Of a stretch of DNA of 64,000 nt, positions 25,979 through 35,027 are shown one piece after another. Each line of letters opens with the position of its first letter. Positions within the stretch are counted from its first letter, which is position 1. A program made the position numbers and the translations under genes. The stretch comes from an uncultured bacterium (lineage in GTDB: Bacteria > Cyanobacteriota > Vampirovibrionia > Gastranaerophilales > Gastranaerophilaceae), in the NCBI GenBank assembly GCA_905216055.1, contig CAJMSH010000007.1, forward strand, positions 66,351 to 130,350, read 5' to 3'. Under the pieces are notes generated by a model. It searched no databases. It worked only from the letters and a program-made list of their open reading frames with translations, and was not told the DNA's origin.

Positions 25979-26563
25979 ATGCCGTTTGAATTTGAACCGC
26001 AAAAGATTAAAGATGTAATTTTAGTTAAGCCAAAAGTTTTTGGTGATAATCGCGGATTTTTTATGGAGAGTTATAAAAAATCTGATTTTTTCGCAAATGG
26101 AATAGATGTAGAATTTAATCAGGATAATCATTCAAAATCAACTGCACATGTATTAAGAGGTTTGCATTATCAAGAAAAGCCTTATGGGCAAGCAAAACTT
26201 GTAAGATGCGGACGTGGTAGGATTTATGATGTTGCAGTAGATATCAGACCTGAATCTGAAACTTTTGGTCAGTATGTAAAAGTTGAATTGTCAGAAGAAA
26301 ACAAACACATGTTATTTATTCCTGAAGGGTTTGCGCATGGGTTTGTTGTGTTATCTGATGAAGCGGAACTTTTATACAAAGCAAGCGGGGAATATGCGCC
26401 TCAAGCAGACAGAGGGATTTTGTGGTGCGACAAAGATATAAATATTGATTGGGGTATTGATTTTGAACCTGTTTTGTCTGAAAAAGACAAGAAGCAAAAA
26501 TCTCTTAAAGAGATTTTTGGTAGTCTTGCAGAGGACAAGATGTCAGGAGGTCAAGCTCTTTAA
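25979..26563 (+). CDS. rfbC: dTDP-4-dehydrorhamnose 3,5-epimerase
   Basis: A 194-residue cupin-fold epimerase, the third enzyme of dTDP-L-rhamnose synthesis. The conserved segments DNRGFFMESY, NQDNHSKSTAHVLRGLHYQ (catalytic His in the GLHYQ neighbourhood), VAVDIRPES and FIPEGFAHGF are all present. The protein should end near KQKSLKEI; a tail of about 15 residues (FGSLAEDKMSGGQAL) is encoded by purine-rich DNA next to a relic gene, so it may be an add-on. It is the first gene of the operon, with an AAGGAG site. Confidence 0.95.
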   Translation: MPFEFEPQKIKDVILVKPKVFGDNRGFFMESYKKSDFFANGIDVEFNQDNHSKSTAHVLRGLHYQEKPYGQAKLVRCGRGRIYDVAVDIRPESETFGQYVKVELSEENKHMLFIPEGFAHGFVVLSDEAELLYKASGEYAPQADRGILWCDKDINIDWGIDFEPVLSEKDKKQKSLKEIFGSLAEDKMSGGQAL

Positions 26564-26664
26564 TGTATAGAAAGTTAGAAATCTGGCGTGATAGTATTGA
26601 GTTATTAAAAACAAAAAGAATTAATGCGTTAAGAAGAAAGTTGTCGGAGGGAGATGATGAGTAA
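26563..26664 (+). pseudogene. Relic of a four-helix-bundle (S23-type) protein gene
   Basis: A 33-codon frame overlaps the rfbC stop (TAATG). It begins MYRKLEIWRDSIELLK, the usual start of four-helix-bundle/S23 proteins, and ends RINALRRKLSEGDDE, like their C-terminus. About 85 internal residues are missing while the frame stays open, so the gene looks internally deleted. Similarity is judged by eye. It sits between two operon genes that are otherwise intact, and a polypyrimidine repeat follows. Confidence 0.5.
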
Positions 26665-26679
26665 TTTTTATGTAAATAG

Positions 26680-26714
26680 CTTGTCTTCTTGCCTTCTTGA
26701 CTTCTGTTCTTCTC
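26680..26714. repeat. Polypyrimidine repeat after the relic gene
   Basis: CTTGTCTTCTTGCC followed by TTCTTGACTTCTGTTCTTCTC is made of CTTG and TTCT words. Its complement resembles the purine run at 8515-8545 and, more weakly, the purine-rich 3' end of rfbC (26530-26555) in inverted orientation. Confidence 0.4.
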
Positions 26715-26736
26715 AATATAAGGAGAAATCAAAATA

Positions 26737-27717
26737 ATGTCAAAAATATTAGTAACCGGTGGTGCGGGCTTTATCGGAAGTTGTTTTGTTAGATATATGT
26801 TAAAAAATCATCCTGATTATAAAATTATAAATCTTGATGCTTTAACGTATGCTGGTAATATTGAAAATCTTGATGATGTAAAAGATAACCCTAATTATAC
26901 ATTTGTTCACGGAAATATTTGTGATAAAAAATTAGTTCCTGAATTAGTTGAACAAGTTGATGCAGTTGTAAATTTTGCAGCTGAATCTCATGTGGATCGT
27001 TCAATTACAGGCCCTGAAATTTTTATTGAAACTAATGTAAAGGGGACATTGAATTTATTGCAGGCTGCTCGTCAATTTAAAACTCAAAGATATTTGCAGG
27101 TTTCAACAGATGAGGTTTATGGCACTTTAGGTAAAACCGGTTATTTCACAGAAACTACACCTCTTGCTCCTAACAGCCCTTATTCAGCGTCAAAGGCGTC
27201 TGCTGATATGCTTGTCAGAGCGTACCATGAAACTTATAATATGCCTGTTTTGACGACAAGATGTTCTAATAACTACGGACCTTATCAGTATCCTGAAAAA
27301 CTTATTCCTTTCTTTATTTCTCAGCTTTTGAAAGGTGAAAAAGTTCCTGTATATGGTGACGGTATGAATGTTCGTGACTGGTTATACGTATATGATCATT
27401 GTGCTGCAATCGATACAGTATTGCATAAAGGTAGAGTCGGTGAAGTTTATAACATTGGCGGACACAATGAAAAAACTAACATGGAGATTACTCATCTTAT
27501 CTTAGATGCTATGGGAAAAGATGAATCTTCAATTAAATATGTTGCAGACAGATTAGGTCATGACAAACGTTATGCAATTTGTAATGATAAAATTCAGTCA
27601 GAACTTGGCTGGAAACCGTCATTAACTTTTGAAGAAGGTATTAAAATTACAATAGATTGGTATTTGAACAATCAAGATTGGATTAAATCTATTGAAGCTA
27701 AAAAAGCTAAAGTTTAA
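26737..27717 (+). CDS. rfbB: dTDP-glucose 4,6-dehydratase
   Basis: A 326-residue extended short-chain dehydrogenase, the second enzyme of dTDP-rhamnose synthesis. The NAD-binding motif GGAGFIGSCFVR is at residues 8-19, NFAAESHVDRSI follows, STDEVYG carries the catalytic Thr-Asp-Glu, and YSASKASAD the Tyr-Lys pair. NNYGPYQYPEKLIPFFI is the family signature. The AAGGAG site is intact. It follows the relic gene by 72 bases within the operon. Confidence 0.96.
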   Translation: MSKILVTGGAGFIGSCFVRYMLKNHPDYKIINLDALTYAGNIENLDDVKDNPNYTFVHGNICDKKLVPELVEQVDAVVNFAAESHVDRSITGPEIFIETNVKGTLNLLQAARQFKTQRYLQVSTDEVYGTLGKTGYFTETTPLAPNSPYSASKASADMLVRAYHETYNMPVLTTRCSNNYGPYQYPEKLIPFFISQLLKGEKVPVYGDGMNVRDWLYVYDHCAAIDTVLHKGRVGEVYNIGGHNEKTNMEITHLILDAMGKDESSIKYVADRLGHDKRYAICNDKIQSELGWKPSLTFEEGIKITIDWYLNNQDWIKSIEAKKAKV

Positions 27718-27719
27718 CA

Positions 27720-28649
27720 ATGAATGAAAAATTAAAAAAATTCTTAAAAAAATTTATAAAAGTCGAAGCTTATGCAACCGGTAAGGGATATAATATGCTT
27801 CGTTATAGCTGTGGTCCTATAAGATATGAGAGGTTACATTTCCCAAAATTAAAGAAGTTAAATAAATATTATAAGAAAAATCCTAAAGTTTATTTATCAA
27901 TAGCAAGTATAGCTAAAAATGAAGGCCCATATATAAAAGAATGGATAGAGTACCATAAGCTAGTCGGAGTTGAACGGTTTTATTTTTATGATAACGAATC
28001 AACGGATAATACTCGAGAGGTTTTAGAGCCTTATATAAAGGATGGTACTGTTGTTTATAATTATATAGAGGGTAGATGTTTACAAAATTTGGCTTACGCA
28101 GATGCAATTGTAAAGTATAAAAATCAAACCCGTTGGCTTGCAATAATAGATTTGGATGAATATATCGTTCCGACATCTACTGACACTATTCCTCAATTTT
28201 TGAAAGCTTATGAAAAATATCCTTCGGTTGGTATAAATTGGGTAGCTTTTGATAGTAACGGTTATAAAACAAAACCTACAGCTCAAGGTGGATTAATTAC
28301 TGCAAATTACACAAGATGTAGGAATAGTTTTTATATAAAATCAATAATGGATCCTAGAATGGTATTGGGGGTTATGGATCCTCATTACGCAATATATAAA
28401 AATGGACAATATGCTGTTAATGAAAATTTTGAAATATTATATGGTTCTGTTACTAAGAAACATTTGTCAGATAAAATACGTATAAATCATTATTATTCAA
28501 AATCAGAAGAAGAATATGTAAAAAAGACTGCAAGAGGTAATGCAGATAGTGACAAGAAACGTGAATATTTTGAAGAATATGTAAACTTTTCTGAATACAC
28601 TTATGATTATGCAATTCAGAAATATTTACCGGAATTAAAAAAAGAATGA
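27720..28649 (+). CDS. Glycosyltransferase, GT92/GT2-like
   Basis: A 309-residue GT-A-fold glycosyltransferase. Residues 58-110 (SIASIAKNEGPYIKEWIEYH, then FYFYDNESTDNT) match the start of GT92/Glyco_tranf_2_4 proteins, and IIDLDEYIVP contains the DxD metal site. No membrane segment is seen. It starts two bases after rfbB and lies before rfbD, so it may use the dTDP-rhamnose made by its neighbours or act on the same glycan. The donor sugar is not proven by the sequence. Confidence 0.8.
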   Translation: MNEKLKKFLKKFIKVEAYATGKGYNMLRYSCGPIRYERLHFPKLKKLNKYYKKNPKVYLSIASIAKNEGPYIKEWIEYHKLVGVERFYFYDNESTDNTREVLEPYIKDGTVVYNYIEGRCLQNLAYADAIVKYKNQTRWLAIIDLDEYIVPTSTDTIPQFLKAYEKYPSVGINWVAFDSNGYKTKPTAQGGLITANYTRCRNSFYIKSIMDPRMVLGVMDPHYAIYKNGQYAVNENFEILYGSVTKKHLSDKIRINHYYSKSEEEYVKKTARGNADSDKKREYFEEYVNFSEYTYDYAIQKYLPELKKE

Positions 28650-28671
28650 ATATAAAAGAGGATAATTAAAT

Positions 28672-29493
28672 ATGACAAAAATACTTGTAACAGGTGCAAA
28701 CGGAATGTTAGGTCAGGATTTGTGCCCAATATTGGAAGACAATGGATTTGAAGTTGTTGAAACTGATATCAATACTTTAGATATTACAAATTCAGAAATG
28801 GTATCAAAAGTTTTAGGCGAAAATAAACCTGATATTGTTATTCATTGTGCTGCATACACAAATGTTGATAAGGCGGAAGAAGATTTGAAAACTGCTGAAT
28901 TGATAAATGTTACCGGAACCGAAAATATAGCAGAGGCCTGCGGAAAACTTGGTATTACTCTTGTATATATTTCAACGGATTATGTATTTGATGGTACAAA
29001 AAATGAACCTTACAAACCTGATGACAGACCAAACCCGATAAATAATTATGGAATGACAAAATATGAAGGAGAAGAAGCTGTCAGAAGTCTTTGTGAAAAA
29101 TACTATATAGCTCGAACTTCTTGGCTTTATGGTCACCATGGAAAGAATTTTGTTGAAACAATGATAAGTCTTGCAGACAGACAAGAAGTTAATGTCGTTG
29201 ATGATCAGATGGGTTGTCCTACTTGGACTGTTGAATTGGCAAACGGTATTGTAAAAATTCTTTCAAAACCTTATGGAACTTATCACATTTGCGGTTCAGG
29301 TGCAACTACTTGGTATGGCTTTGCAAAAGAAATTTTTGCACAAGCAGGATTAGAGGTTAATTTGAAACCTTGCACGACTGATAAATTTCCTCGCCCTGCA
29401 AAACGTCCTACATATAGCGTTATGGATAATGATAAAATTTGCAGAAACTGGCAAGCTGCGCTGAAAGATTATATTGAATTGCGAAATGTATAA
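28672..29493 (+). CDS. rfbD: dTDP-4-dehydrorhamnose reductase
   Basis: A 273-residue NAD(P)H-dependent reductase, the last step of dTDP-L-rhamnose synthesis. GANGMLGQDL is the cofactor-binding loop, YTNVDKAEED and ISTDYVFDG the conserved core, and NNYGMTKYEGE holds the Tyr-Lys pair. Its length is as expected. GAGG lies upstream of the ATG. A hairpin after the stop separates it from rfbA. Confidence 0.95.
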   Translation: MTKILVTGANGMLGQDLCPILEDNGFEVVETDINTLDITNSEMVSKVLGENKPDIVIHCAAYTNVDKAEEDLKTAELINVTGTENIAEACGKLGITLVYISTDYVFDGTKNEPYKPDDRPNPINNYGMTKYEGEEAVRSLCEKYYIARTSWLYGHHGKNFVETMISLADRQEVNVVDDQMGCPTWTVELANGIVKILSKPYGTYHICGSGATTWYGFAKEIFAQAGLEVNLKPCTTDKFPRPAKRPTYSVMDNDKICRNWQAALKDYIELRNV

Positions 29494-29502
29494 TTTTTTT
29501 AA

Positions 29503-29530
29503 ATAGCCTCCCTTTAACAAGGGAGGCTAT
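29503..29530. terminator. Strong hairpin between rfbD and rfbA
   Basis: ATAGCCTCCCTT and AAGGGAGGCTAT form a perfect 12-base-pair stem with a four-base loop. The following sequence has no long T-run on either strand, so it may be a weak terminator, an mRNA-stabilising hairpin, or an attenuator before rfbA. Confidence 0.6.
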
Positions 29531-29604
29531 GTTATAATTTATAAAATTTTAAATATTGAAAATCTTTTGAATTTCAAGTAAAATACTAAAAAACGAGGTG
29601 TTTA

Positions 29605-30483
29605 ATGAAAGGTATAGTATTAGCAGGCGGTGCAGGCACAAGATTATTCCCAAGTACAATTGCTGTATCAAAACAGCTTTTGCCGATTTATGACAAACCG
29701 ATGATTTATCATCCGATTTCTGTTTTGATGCTTGCGGGGATTAAAGATATTTTGATTATTTCAACCCCTGTTGATTTACCTAATTTTAAAAGACTTTTAG
29801 GTGATGGAAGCCAATTTGGAGTTAGATTTTCTTATAAAGAACAGCCATCCCCTGATGGACTTGCTCAAGCTTTTATTCTGGGTGATGAATTTATCGGGAA
29901 TGATTGTGTCGCATTAATTTTGGGTGATAACATTTTTTATGGTGATGGATTTTCAGGAAAATTAAAACGTGTTGTATCAGATATTACAAATAATGGTGGT
30001 GCAACGGTGTTTGGGTATCCCGTAAAAGATCCGCAAAGGTTTGGTGTTGTTGAATTTGATAAGGATGGTAAGGTAATTTCTTTAGAAGAAAAACCACAAA
30101 ATCCAAAATCTAATTACGCTGTAACAGGGCTTTATTTTTACGATAATAAAGTTGTTGAGTATGCAAAGAATTTATCGCCTTCTGCTCGTGGAGAATTAGA
30201 AATTACTGATTTGAATAATATTTATTTGAAGCAAAATCAATTAAATGTGGAACTTTTTGGCCGTGGTTTTGCTTGGCTTGATACAGGAACTCATCAATCA
30301 CTTTTGCAGGCAAGCCAGTTTGTGAGAACTGTTGAAGAAAATCAGGGTATAAAAATTGCTTGTCTTGAAGAAGTTGCATATCGTATGGGATTTGTTACAA
30401 AAGATGATTTGATGAAGAATTTAGTTAAGTTCAAAAATAATGAATATTTTGATTATATAAAAAATATCTTATTAAAGGATTAA
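29605..30483 (+). CDS. rfbA: Glucose-1-phosphate thymidylyltransferase
   Basis: A 292-residue nucleotidyltransferase, the first step of dTDP-rhamnose synthesis. The signature [29 protein letters not shown] N-terminus is intact, with [11 protein letters not shown] and LGDNIFYG as further conserved blocks, and [11 protein letters not shown] near the C-terminal half. It completes the four-enzyme set rfbC-B-D-A, although it is last and separated by a hairpin. GAGGTG precedes the ATG. Confidence 0.95.
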   Translation: MKGIVLAGGAGTRLFPSTIAVSKQLLPIYDKPMIYHPISVLMLAGIKDILIISTPVDLPNFKRLLGDGSQFGVRFSYKEQPSPDGLAQAFILGDEFIGNDCVALILGDNIFYGDGFSGKLKRVVSDITNNGGATVFGYPVKDPQRFGVVEFDKDGKVISLEEKPQNPKSNYAVTGLYFYDNKVVEYAKNLSPSARGELEITDLNNIYLKQNQLNVELFGRGFAWLDTGTHQSLLQASQFVRTVEENQGIKIACLEEVAYRMGFVTKDDLMKNLVKFKNNEYFDYIKNILLKD

Positions 30484-30490
30484 GCTATTT

Positions 30491-31255
30491 TTATTTAAAC
30501 ATTTTAGAGCGAATTTCTTTTAATTCCGCAATTGTCTTTGGATAATCGCCGTGAGTTAATTCACCTATTGCCTTGTATAGTTTCAAAATCGCTTGTTCAA
30601 TATTTTTATGGTTCATTGTGACCATATCGATTGCCATTTCTTCATTAGACATTGCAAGACGCGTCATATCTCGAAAACCGCTTGAGGCAATTTCTAATGC
30701 TAGAGGATTTTCTTTTGCGGCAAGCATAAGCCCTTGTGCAATTACCATTGGCATGTGAGAAATCATTGCAACTGCTTCATCGTGTTTTTCTGCTGTTGTA
30801 AAAATTGGAGTTGCGCCGACATAGTTAATAATTTCCAGTAATAATTCCAGATCTTTTGCCTTTTTGTCCTCTTGATTGCCTATAATTACCCATTTAGCAT
30901 TTTTAAAGAGGCCTTCAAATGAGTTTTCAAATCCTTTATGTTCGGTTCCGGCCATAGGGTGTGACGGGATAAATTTGTATGGTCTTTGTTTTTCAGATAC
31001 AAATTTTTTCAGACTACAAACATCTGTGACAACGTTTTCTGCTGATAAATAATTTTCCAATTCATCCAGCACTGCTAAAGTTTTGTTCATTGGAGTGCAT
31101 ACAAAAATTAAATCTCTATCTTTTAAAACGTCATAAGTTTTGAAGATTTTATCACCGTTTTGAGATTGAGAAACAGCTATTACATCATATTTTTTGTTTA
31201 AATCTTTGAATAAAGATCCGCCAATTAAGCCTAGTCCGATAATTCCTATTTTCAT
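30491..31255 (-). CDS. tyrA: Prephenate/arogenate dehydrogenase
   Basis: A 254-residue TyrA that oxidatively decarboxylates prephenate or arogenate in tyrosine synthesis. It opens with GLGLIGGS, the NAD-binding motif; SHPMAGTEHKG contains the conserved His of the active site, and SHMPMVIAQGL follows. It lacks the chorismate mutase domain of E. coli TyrA, like cyanobacterial enzymes. There is no Shine-Dalgarno site: TATAAT ends six bases before the ATG, so the mRNA is probably leaderless. Confidence 0.9.
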   Translation of the reverse strand: MKIGIIGLGLIGGSLFKDLNKKYDVIAVSQSQNGDKIFKTYDVLKDRDLIFVCTPMNKTLAVLDELENYLSAENVVTDVCSLKKFVSEKQRPYKFIPSHPMAGTEHKGFENSFEGLFKNAKWVIIGNQEDKKAKDLELLLEIINYVGATPIFTTAEKHDEAVAMISHMPMVIAQGLMLAAKENPLALEIASSGFRDMTRLAMSNEEMAIDMVTMNHKNIEQAILKLYKAIGELTHGDYPKTIAELKEIRSKMFK

Positions 31256-31261
31256 AAAATT

Positions 31262-31270
31262 ATTATAGCA
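31262..31270 (-). promoter_or_regulatory. Extended -10 promoter of tyrA
   Basis: On the minus strand TGCTATAAT forms an extended -10 box. Its TATAAT (31262-31267) ends exactly six bases before the tyrA start codon. Confidence 0.6.
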
Positions 31271-31330
31271 TACAAATTGACGAAGGAATTATTGTTTTGT
31301 ATAATCATTAAATAAAAAGGGGGTTATAAT

Positions 31331-31849
31331 ATGGATTTATTGGAACTTTTAAAGAAGAGATATTCTGTAAGAAAATTTGATGATAGAAAAGTTGAGAAAG
31401 AAAAATTAGATTTGATATTGGAAGCAGGCAGAGTCGCTCCGACTGCTGTCAATTTTCAGCCGCAAAGAATTCTTGTTATAGAATCTCAAGAAGCTCTTGA
31501 AAATTTTAAAAAGTGTACCCCATATCATTTTAATGCGCCTTTAGCTCTTTTGATTTGCTATGATAAATCAGTTAGCTGGAAAAGAGGTCATGACGGCTTT
31601 GAAATGGGTACAGTTGATGCAAGTATCGTAACAACTCACATGATGCTTGAGGTTGAAAATTTGGGGCTTGGTACAACTTGGGTTGGCTCTTTCAAAACAG
31701 AATTGTTGAGGGAATATTTTAATATCCCTGAGAATTTCGAACCTGTTGCAATTTTGCCTATCGGCTATCCTGCAAAAGATTCAACTCCTAATCCTCACCA
31801 TAATGAAAGATATGAATTAAGTCATACTGTTTTTTATAACAAATTTTAG
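31331..31849 (+). CDS. Nitroreductase family protein
   Basis: A 172-residue flavin-dependent oxidoreductase of the nitroreductase fold. The FMN-binding segment is KKRYSVRKFDDRKV near the N-terminus, with APTAVNFQPQRILV and GLGTTWVG as further family blocks. Its natural substrate is unknown. A GGGGG site lies before the ATG. It diverges from tyrA and converges with the HAD gene, with one base between stops. Confidence 0.88.
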   Translation: MDLLELLKKRYSVRKFDDRKVEKEKLDLILEAGRVAPTAVNFQPQRILVIESQEALENFKKCTPYHFNAPLALLICYDKSVSWKRGHDGFEMGTVDASIVTTHMMLEVENLGLGTTWVGSFKTELLREYFNIPENFEPVAILPIGYPAKDSTPNPHHNERYELSHTVFYNKF

Positions 31850-31850
31850 A

Positions 31851-32606
31851 TTAATATATTTCGATATTATCAAGTGAAGTTGTTGTAAATTCAGATGTCT
31901 GCATAAGAGTATTTTCATCAATTTGTCCTGTTGCAACAAGGATTGTGTGATTTACTCCGCCATTTTTTGCTGCAATAAAATCCATCGGGGCATCGCCTAT
32001 CATAAGTGTATTTTCAGGATTTGATTTTAATAATTCCAGTGCAAGTTTTACAGGAACGCCGCTTTCTTTAGTTTCTTTAGTGGATTCTCTGCCGATTACG
32101 ACATCAAATAAATTCTTCCATTGAAAATGTTTCAGTGTCAAAAGTGTGGATTCTTTTGCATCTGAGGTTACAATTCCTGTCTTTAAGCCTTTAGATTTAA
32201 TTTCTTTTATAAAATTTATTGCGGATTCAATCGGTTTTGTATATTTAGACATGTTATCATAAAATACTTTGCTTACGTAATCGAATATTTTTTCAATATC
32301 ATTTTCTGTAATTTTTATACCTAAGTCATTTAGGTTTTTGCAAAATATTTCAATAATTACAGGTCTTGAATACATTGCTGTAATGCCATTATGAAGCATT
32401 TCACCTTTTGAAATATCATAACCTAAGTAAAGACAAAGTTTTGGGAACAGTTTTTTTGAAAGATTAAATCTTTTGATAATTTCTTCAACTCTCATCTCTG
32501 TCATTTTGCCCCAAAAGTAGTGCAAATCAATGAAAGTTCCGTCTTTATCAAACAATATTGTATCAATATTTTTGATTTCCCATTTGTTAGTTTTTAGGTT
32601 AATCAT
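31851..32606 (-). CDS. HAD-superfamily hydrolase
   Basis: A 251-residue phosphatase of the haloacid dehalogenase superfamily. Motif I is LFDKDGT (nucleophile Asp and acid Asp), motif II TGIVTSDA, motif III a Lys near VPVKLAL and motif IV IGDAPMDFIAA. A helical cap sits between motifs I and II, as in phosphoglycolate phosphatase-like enzymes. The substrate is not identifiable. Its start overlaps the ldpA stop. Confidence 0.85.
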   Translation of the reverse strand: MINLKTNKWEIKNIDTILFDKDGTFIDLHYFWGKMTEMRVEEIIKRFNLSKKLFPKLCLYLGYDISKGEMLHNGITAMYSRPVIIEIFCKNLNDLGIKITENDIEKIFDYVSKVFYDNMSKYTKPIESAINFIKEIKSKGLKTGIVTSDAKESTLLTLKHFQWKNLFDVVIGRESTKETKESGVPVKLALELLKSNPENTLMIGDAPMDFIAAKNGGVNHTILVATGQIDENTLMQTSEFTTTSLDNIEIY

Positions 32607-33571
32607 TATTTGTCAGCCTTTACGATTGTTTGAACAAGTTCTTTTGCAATTTTAACTGCTTCTTCCATTAATTTTGGATCATTGAACAGGTTATCGTTTG
32701 TAAGGTAATCTTTTACGATTTTTCTTGCATAAGAACCGACTGCAAGGCAATGTGGTCGGACATCGCACATGTGCGCAAGTTCAATTGATTTTGAATTTGT
32801 TCCGCCTGACATCATAATGTATGCCGGAAATTTCGCGTTTTCAAACAATTGTGCAGTTGCAACAGCTTGTAATGTTGTTCCATAGTGGTCGTTACTTCCG
32901 CTCATCGCAATTCCGTCAGCCTGAATAATTGTTGTGTAAGGCTTTCTTAGACTCAACATTTTTTTTACACGTTCTTTAAGTCTTTTGTCACCTAGTTCTG
33001 ATCTGTCGATTGAAATACATAACATTCCGTCAAAGAAATCGTTGATTTGTAACCATTTGTCCATTACATCTTTTTCATCAGTTGAAATTGCGTGAAATTC
33101 AATGCAATCAATTCCTTTTTGAATTAATTTCGGCAAAACTTCTTTGTAATCCTGAAGTTGGCTTTCCATTTCAATTGCTTGTTTCGGGCAATTTTTAGCA
33201 CATTGATAGCAGCCGATACATCTTGCTTTTTTTACTTTATATTTATCAAGTTCAATTATTGCATCGTGAGGACAAATTAGTTTACATTTCCCGCATTTTA
33301 CACATTTTGTCTGGTCGATTACAGCTTTTGTAATATGCGGATCACCCTCAATCCCTACACTTACACATAAGTATCTGTCTTCTTTTATCCCTGCTCTTTC
33401 CAAACCTCTTTTTGCTGCATCTACAATTTCAGGTTTTGCACATAAATCAAAAAAGTTGCAGCCTGCAAGTGAATAAATTGTAACAAGTCTTTCAACCTCT
33501 GTTGCATCTTCGTTTCCTGCTCCGCATACAAGTTTGAAACATTCTTTTTTGTCTAATAAATCTTTTAACAT
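32606..33571 (-). CDS. ldpA: LdpA-like iron-sulfur protein
   Basis: A 321-residue protein. Two 4Fe-4S clusters are expected: C90, C93, C96 and C100 (CVKCGKCKLIC), and C118, C121, C124 and C128 (CIGCYQCAKNC). The N-terminal block FKLVCGAGNEDATEVERL and IYSLAGCNFFDL match cyanobacterial LdpA, which tunes redox and light input to the Kai clock. No kai gene is seen here and the cell appears non-photosynthetic, so its role is probably redox sensing or electron transfer. It is coupled to the HAD gene. Confidence 0.8.
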   Translation of the reverse strand: MLKDLLDKKECFKLVCGAGNEDATEVERLVTIYSLAGCNFFDLCAKPEIVDAAKRGLERAGIKEDRYLCVSVGIEGDPHITKAVIDQTKCVKCGKCKLICPHDAIIELDKYKVKKARCIGCYQCAKNCPKQAIEMESQLQDYKEVLPKLIQKGIDCIEFHAISTDEKDVMDKWLQINDFFDGMLCISIDRSELGDKRLKERVKKMLSLRKPYTTIIQADGIAMSGSNDHYGTTLQAVATAQLFENAKFPAYIMMSGGTNSKSIELAHMCDVRPHCLAVGSYARKIVKDYLTNDNLFNDPKLMEEAVKIAKELVQTIVKADK

Positions 33572-33639
33572 AAAATTTCCCTTTTCTTTTTAATTTATAA
33601 ATTTTTGGGATAAAGTTGCAGTCGTAATAATTAAAATTC

Positions 33640-33725
33640 GGAGAGGGTGGGATTCGAACCCACGGAGAGTGTTACCCCTCACAGACTTTCGAGATCCGCA
33701 CCTTAAACCACTCGGACACCTCTCC
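33640..33725 (-). tRNA. tRNA-Ser(CGA)
   Basis: Read on the minus strand from GGAGAGGTGTCCGAGTGG. The acceptor stem GGAGAGG pairs with CCTCTCC, the anticodon loop is CTCGAAA with anticodon CGA, a long variable arm (about 16 bases) marks a class II tRNA, and GTGGGTTCGAATCCCAC is the T-arm. G is the discriminator, as required for serine; CCA is not encoded. It lies four bases from the end of proA on the same strand, so it may be cotranscribed. Confidence 0.93.
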
Positions 33726-33728
33726 TTT

Positions 33729-34985
33729 TTATATTTTGATATCTTTATGGTGGAAATGTTTTGTTCCGTCAACGTAATCTTTTACAATATTTCCGTTACC
33801 TATAAGTTTGTATTTATAAATCGTTAAACCCTCAAGTCCGACAGGGCCTCTTGCATGGGTTTTGTTTGTTGAAATTCCGACTTCGGCACCGAATCCGTAG
33901 CGGAAACCGTCAGCAAATCTTGTTGATGCGTTAAAATATACGCCTGCTGAATCAACTTTGTTCATAAATTTTTCCGCATTTTCTATATTCTTTGTAATAA
34001 TGCTATCTGTATGGCCTGAACCGTGTGTGTTTATGTGTTCAATAGCTTCATCAACATTTTTTACGGTTTTGAATGATAAAATCTTATCCCCGTATTCATG
34101 TGACCAGCTTTCAGGTTTGTCTATCAATTGAATTTCTGATAGTTGTAATGCGGCAAGCAGGTTGTCAATTTTTGGGAATTTTTCGTGGATTAACAAAGTT
34201 TCAACAGAGTTGCAAGCGCTCGGGTATTGAGTTTTCGCATCTGTTACAACTTTTATTGCCATATCAAGATCAGCCGTTTCATCGACAAATATATGGCAAA
34301 TCCCATCTGCGTGACCAAGTACGGGAATTTTTGTATTTTCTTTTATGAATTTAACAAGTTTATTTCCGCCTCGTGGAATTATCAAGTTAATATATTTGTC
34401 GCATTTTAGCATTTCTGCAACATCATCACGTGTGAATACTTGTTGTATAACGTTTTTGGGAAACCCTGCAACTTTTTCAAGTGCAGAATTTATAACTGAT
34501 AGGATTTCTTTATTTGTGTTAATTGATTCTTTACCGCCTTTTAAAATTACAGCATTTGCAGATTTTATTGCAAGTGATGAAATTTGTGCGATAACGTCAG
34601 GTCTTGCCTCAAAGATTATCCCTAAAACCCCGATAGGACAAGATACTTTGTATAGAGTTAAGTCGCTGTCGAGTTCTCTTACTAAGAGCTTTTTATTCAC
34701 AGGATCTTCAAGTTTTGCAATATCTCTAATCCCTTGAATCATATCGCGCATTTTGTTTTCATCAAGCTTTAGGCGATTGAATGTTGATTTTGTAAGTTCG
34801 CCTGATTCTACAAGACTTTTTGCTGCTTCCAAATCTTTTTTATTGGCGTCAAAAATTTCTTTTTTGTTAACTTCAATTTCGTCTGCAATTTTTAATAAAG
34901 CAGTATTTTTTAATTCAGTTGATAAATCCGCAATTTTTAATGAAGCATCTTTTGCATCTTTTGCGATTTTTACAAAGTCAATCAT
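33729..34985 (-). CDS. proA: Gamma-glutamyl phosphate reductase
   Basis: A 418-residue aldehyde dehydrogenase-fold enzyme, the second step of proline synthesis from glutamate. The catalytic Cys lies in YPSACNSVETLL, IFEARPDV and LIIPRGG are characteristic, and RFADGFRYGFGAEVGIST is the C-terminal signature. Length matches E. coli ProA (417). AGGAGAG precedes the ATG. proB lies 42 bases upstream in the same direction. Confidence 0.96.
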   Translation of the reverse strand: MIDFVKIAKDAKDASLKIADLSTELKNTALLKIADEIEVNKKEIFDANKKDLEAAKSLVESGELTKSTFNRLKLDENKMRDMIQGIRDIAKLEDPVNKKLLVRELDSDLTLYKVSCPIGVLGIIFEARPDVIAQISSLAIKSANAVILKGGKESINTNKEILSVINSALEKVAGFPKNVIQQVFTRDDVAEMLKCDKYINLIIPRGGNKLVKFIKENTKIPVLGHADGICHIFVDETADLDMAIKVVTDAKTQYPSACNSVETLLIHEKFPKIDNLLAALQLSEIQLIDKPESWSHEYGDKILSFKTVKNVDEAIEHINTHGSGHTDSIITKNIENAEKFMNKVDSAGVYFNASTRFADGFRYGFGAEVGISTNKTHARGPVGLEGLTIYKYKLIGNGNIVKDYVDGTKHFHHKDIKI

Positions 34986-35027
34986 TGTTTTTCTCTCCTT
35001 GTTTGGGAAAAATATTTTTATAATTAT

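Noticed and set aside
29503..29530. Hairpin after rfbD as a certain operon end
   Set aside because: The stem is perfect but no T-run follows, so termination cannot be claimed; it is reported only as a hairpin.
33590..33772. 60-codon minus frame downstream of proA
   Set aside because: It overlaps the tRNA-Ser gene completely and has no ribosome-binding site.
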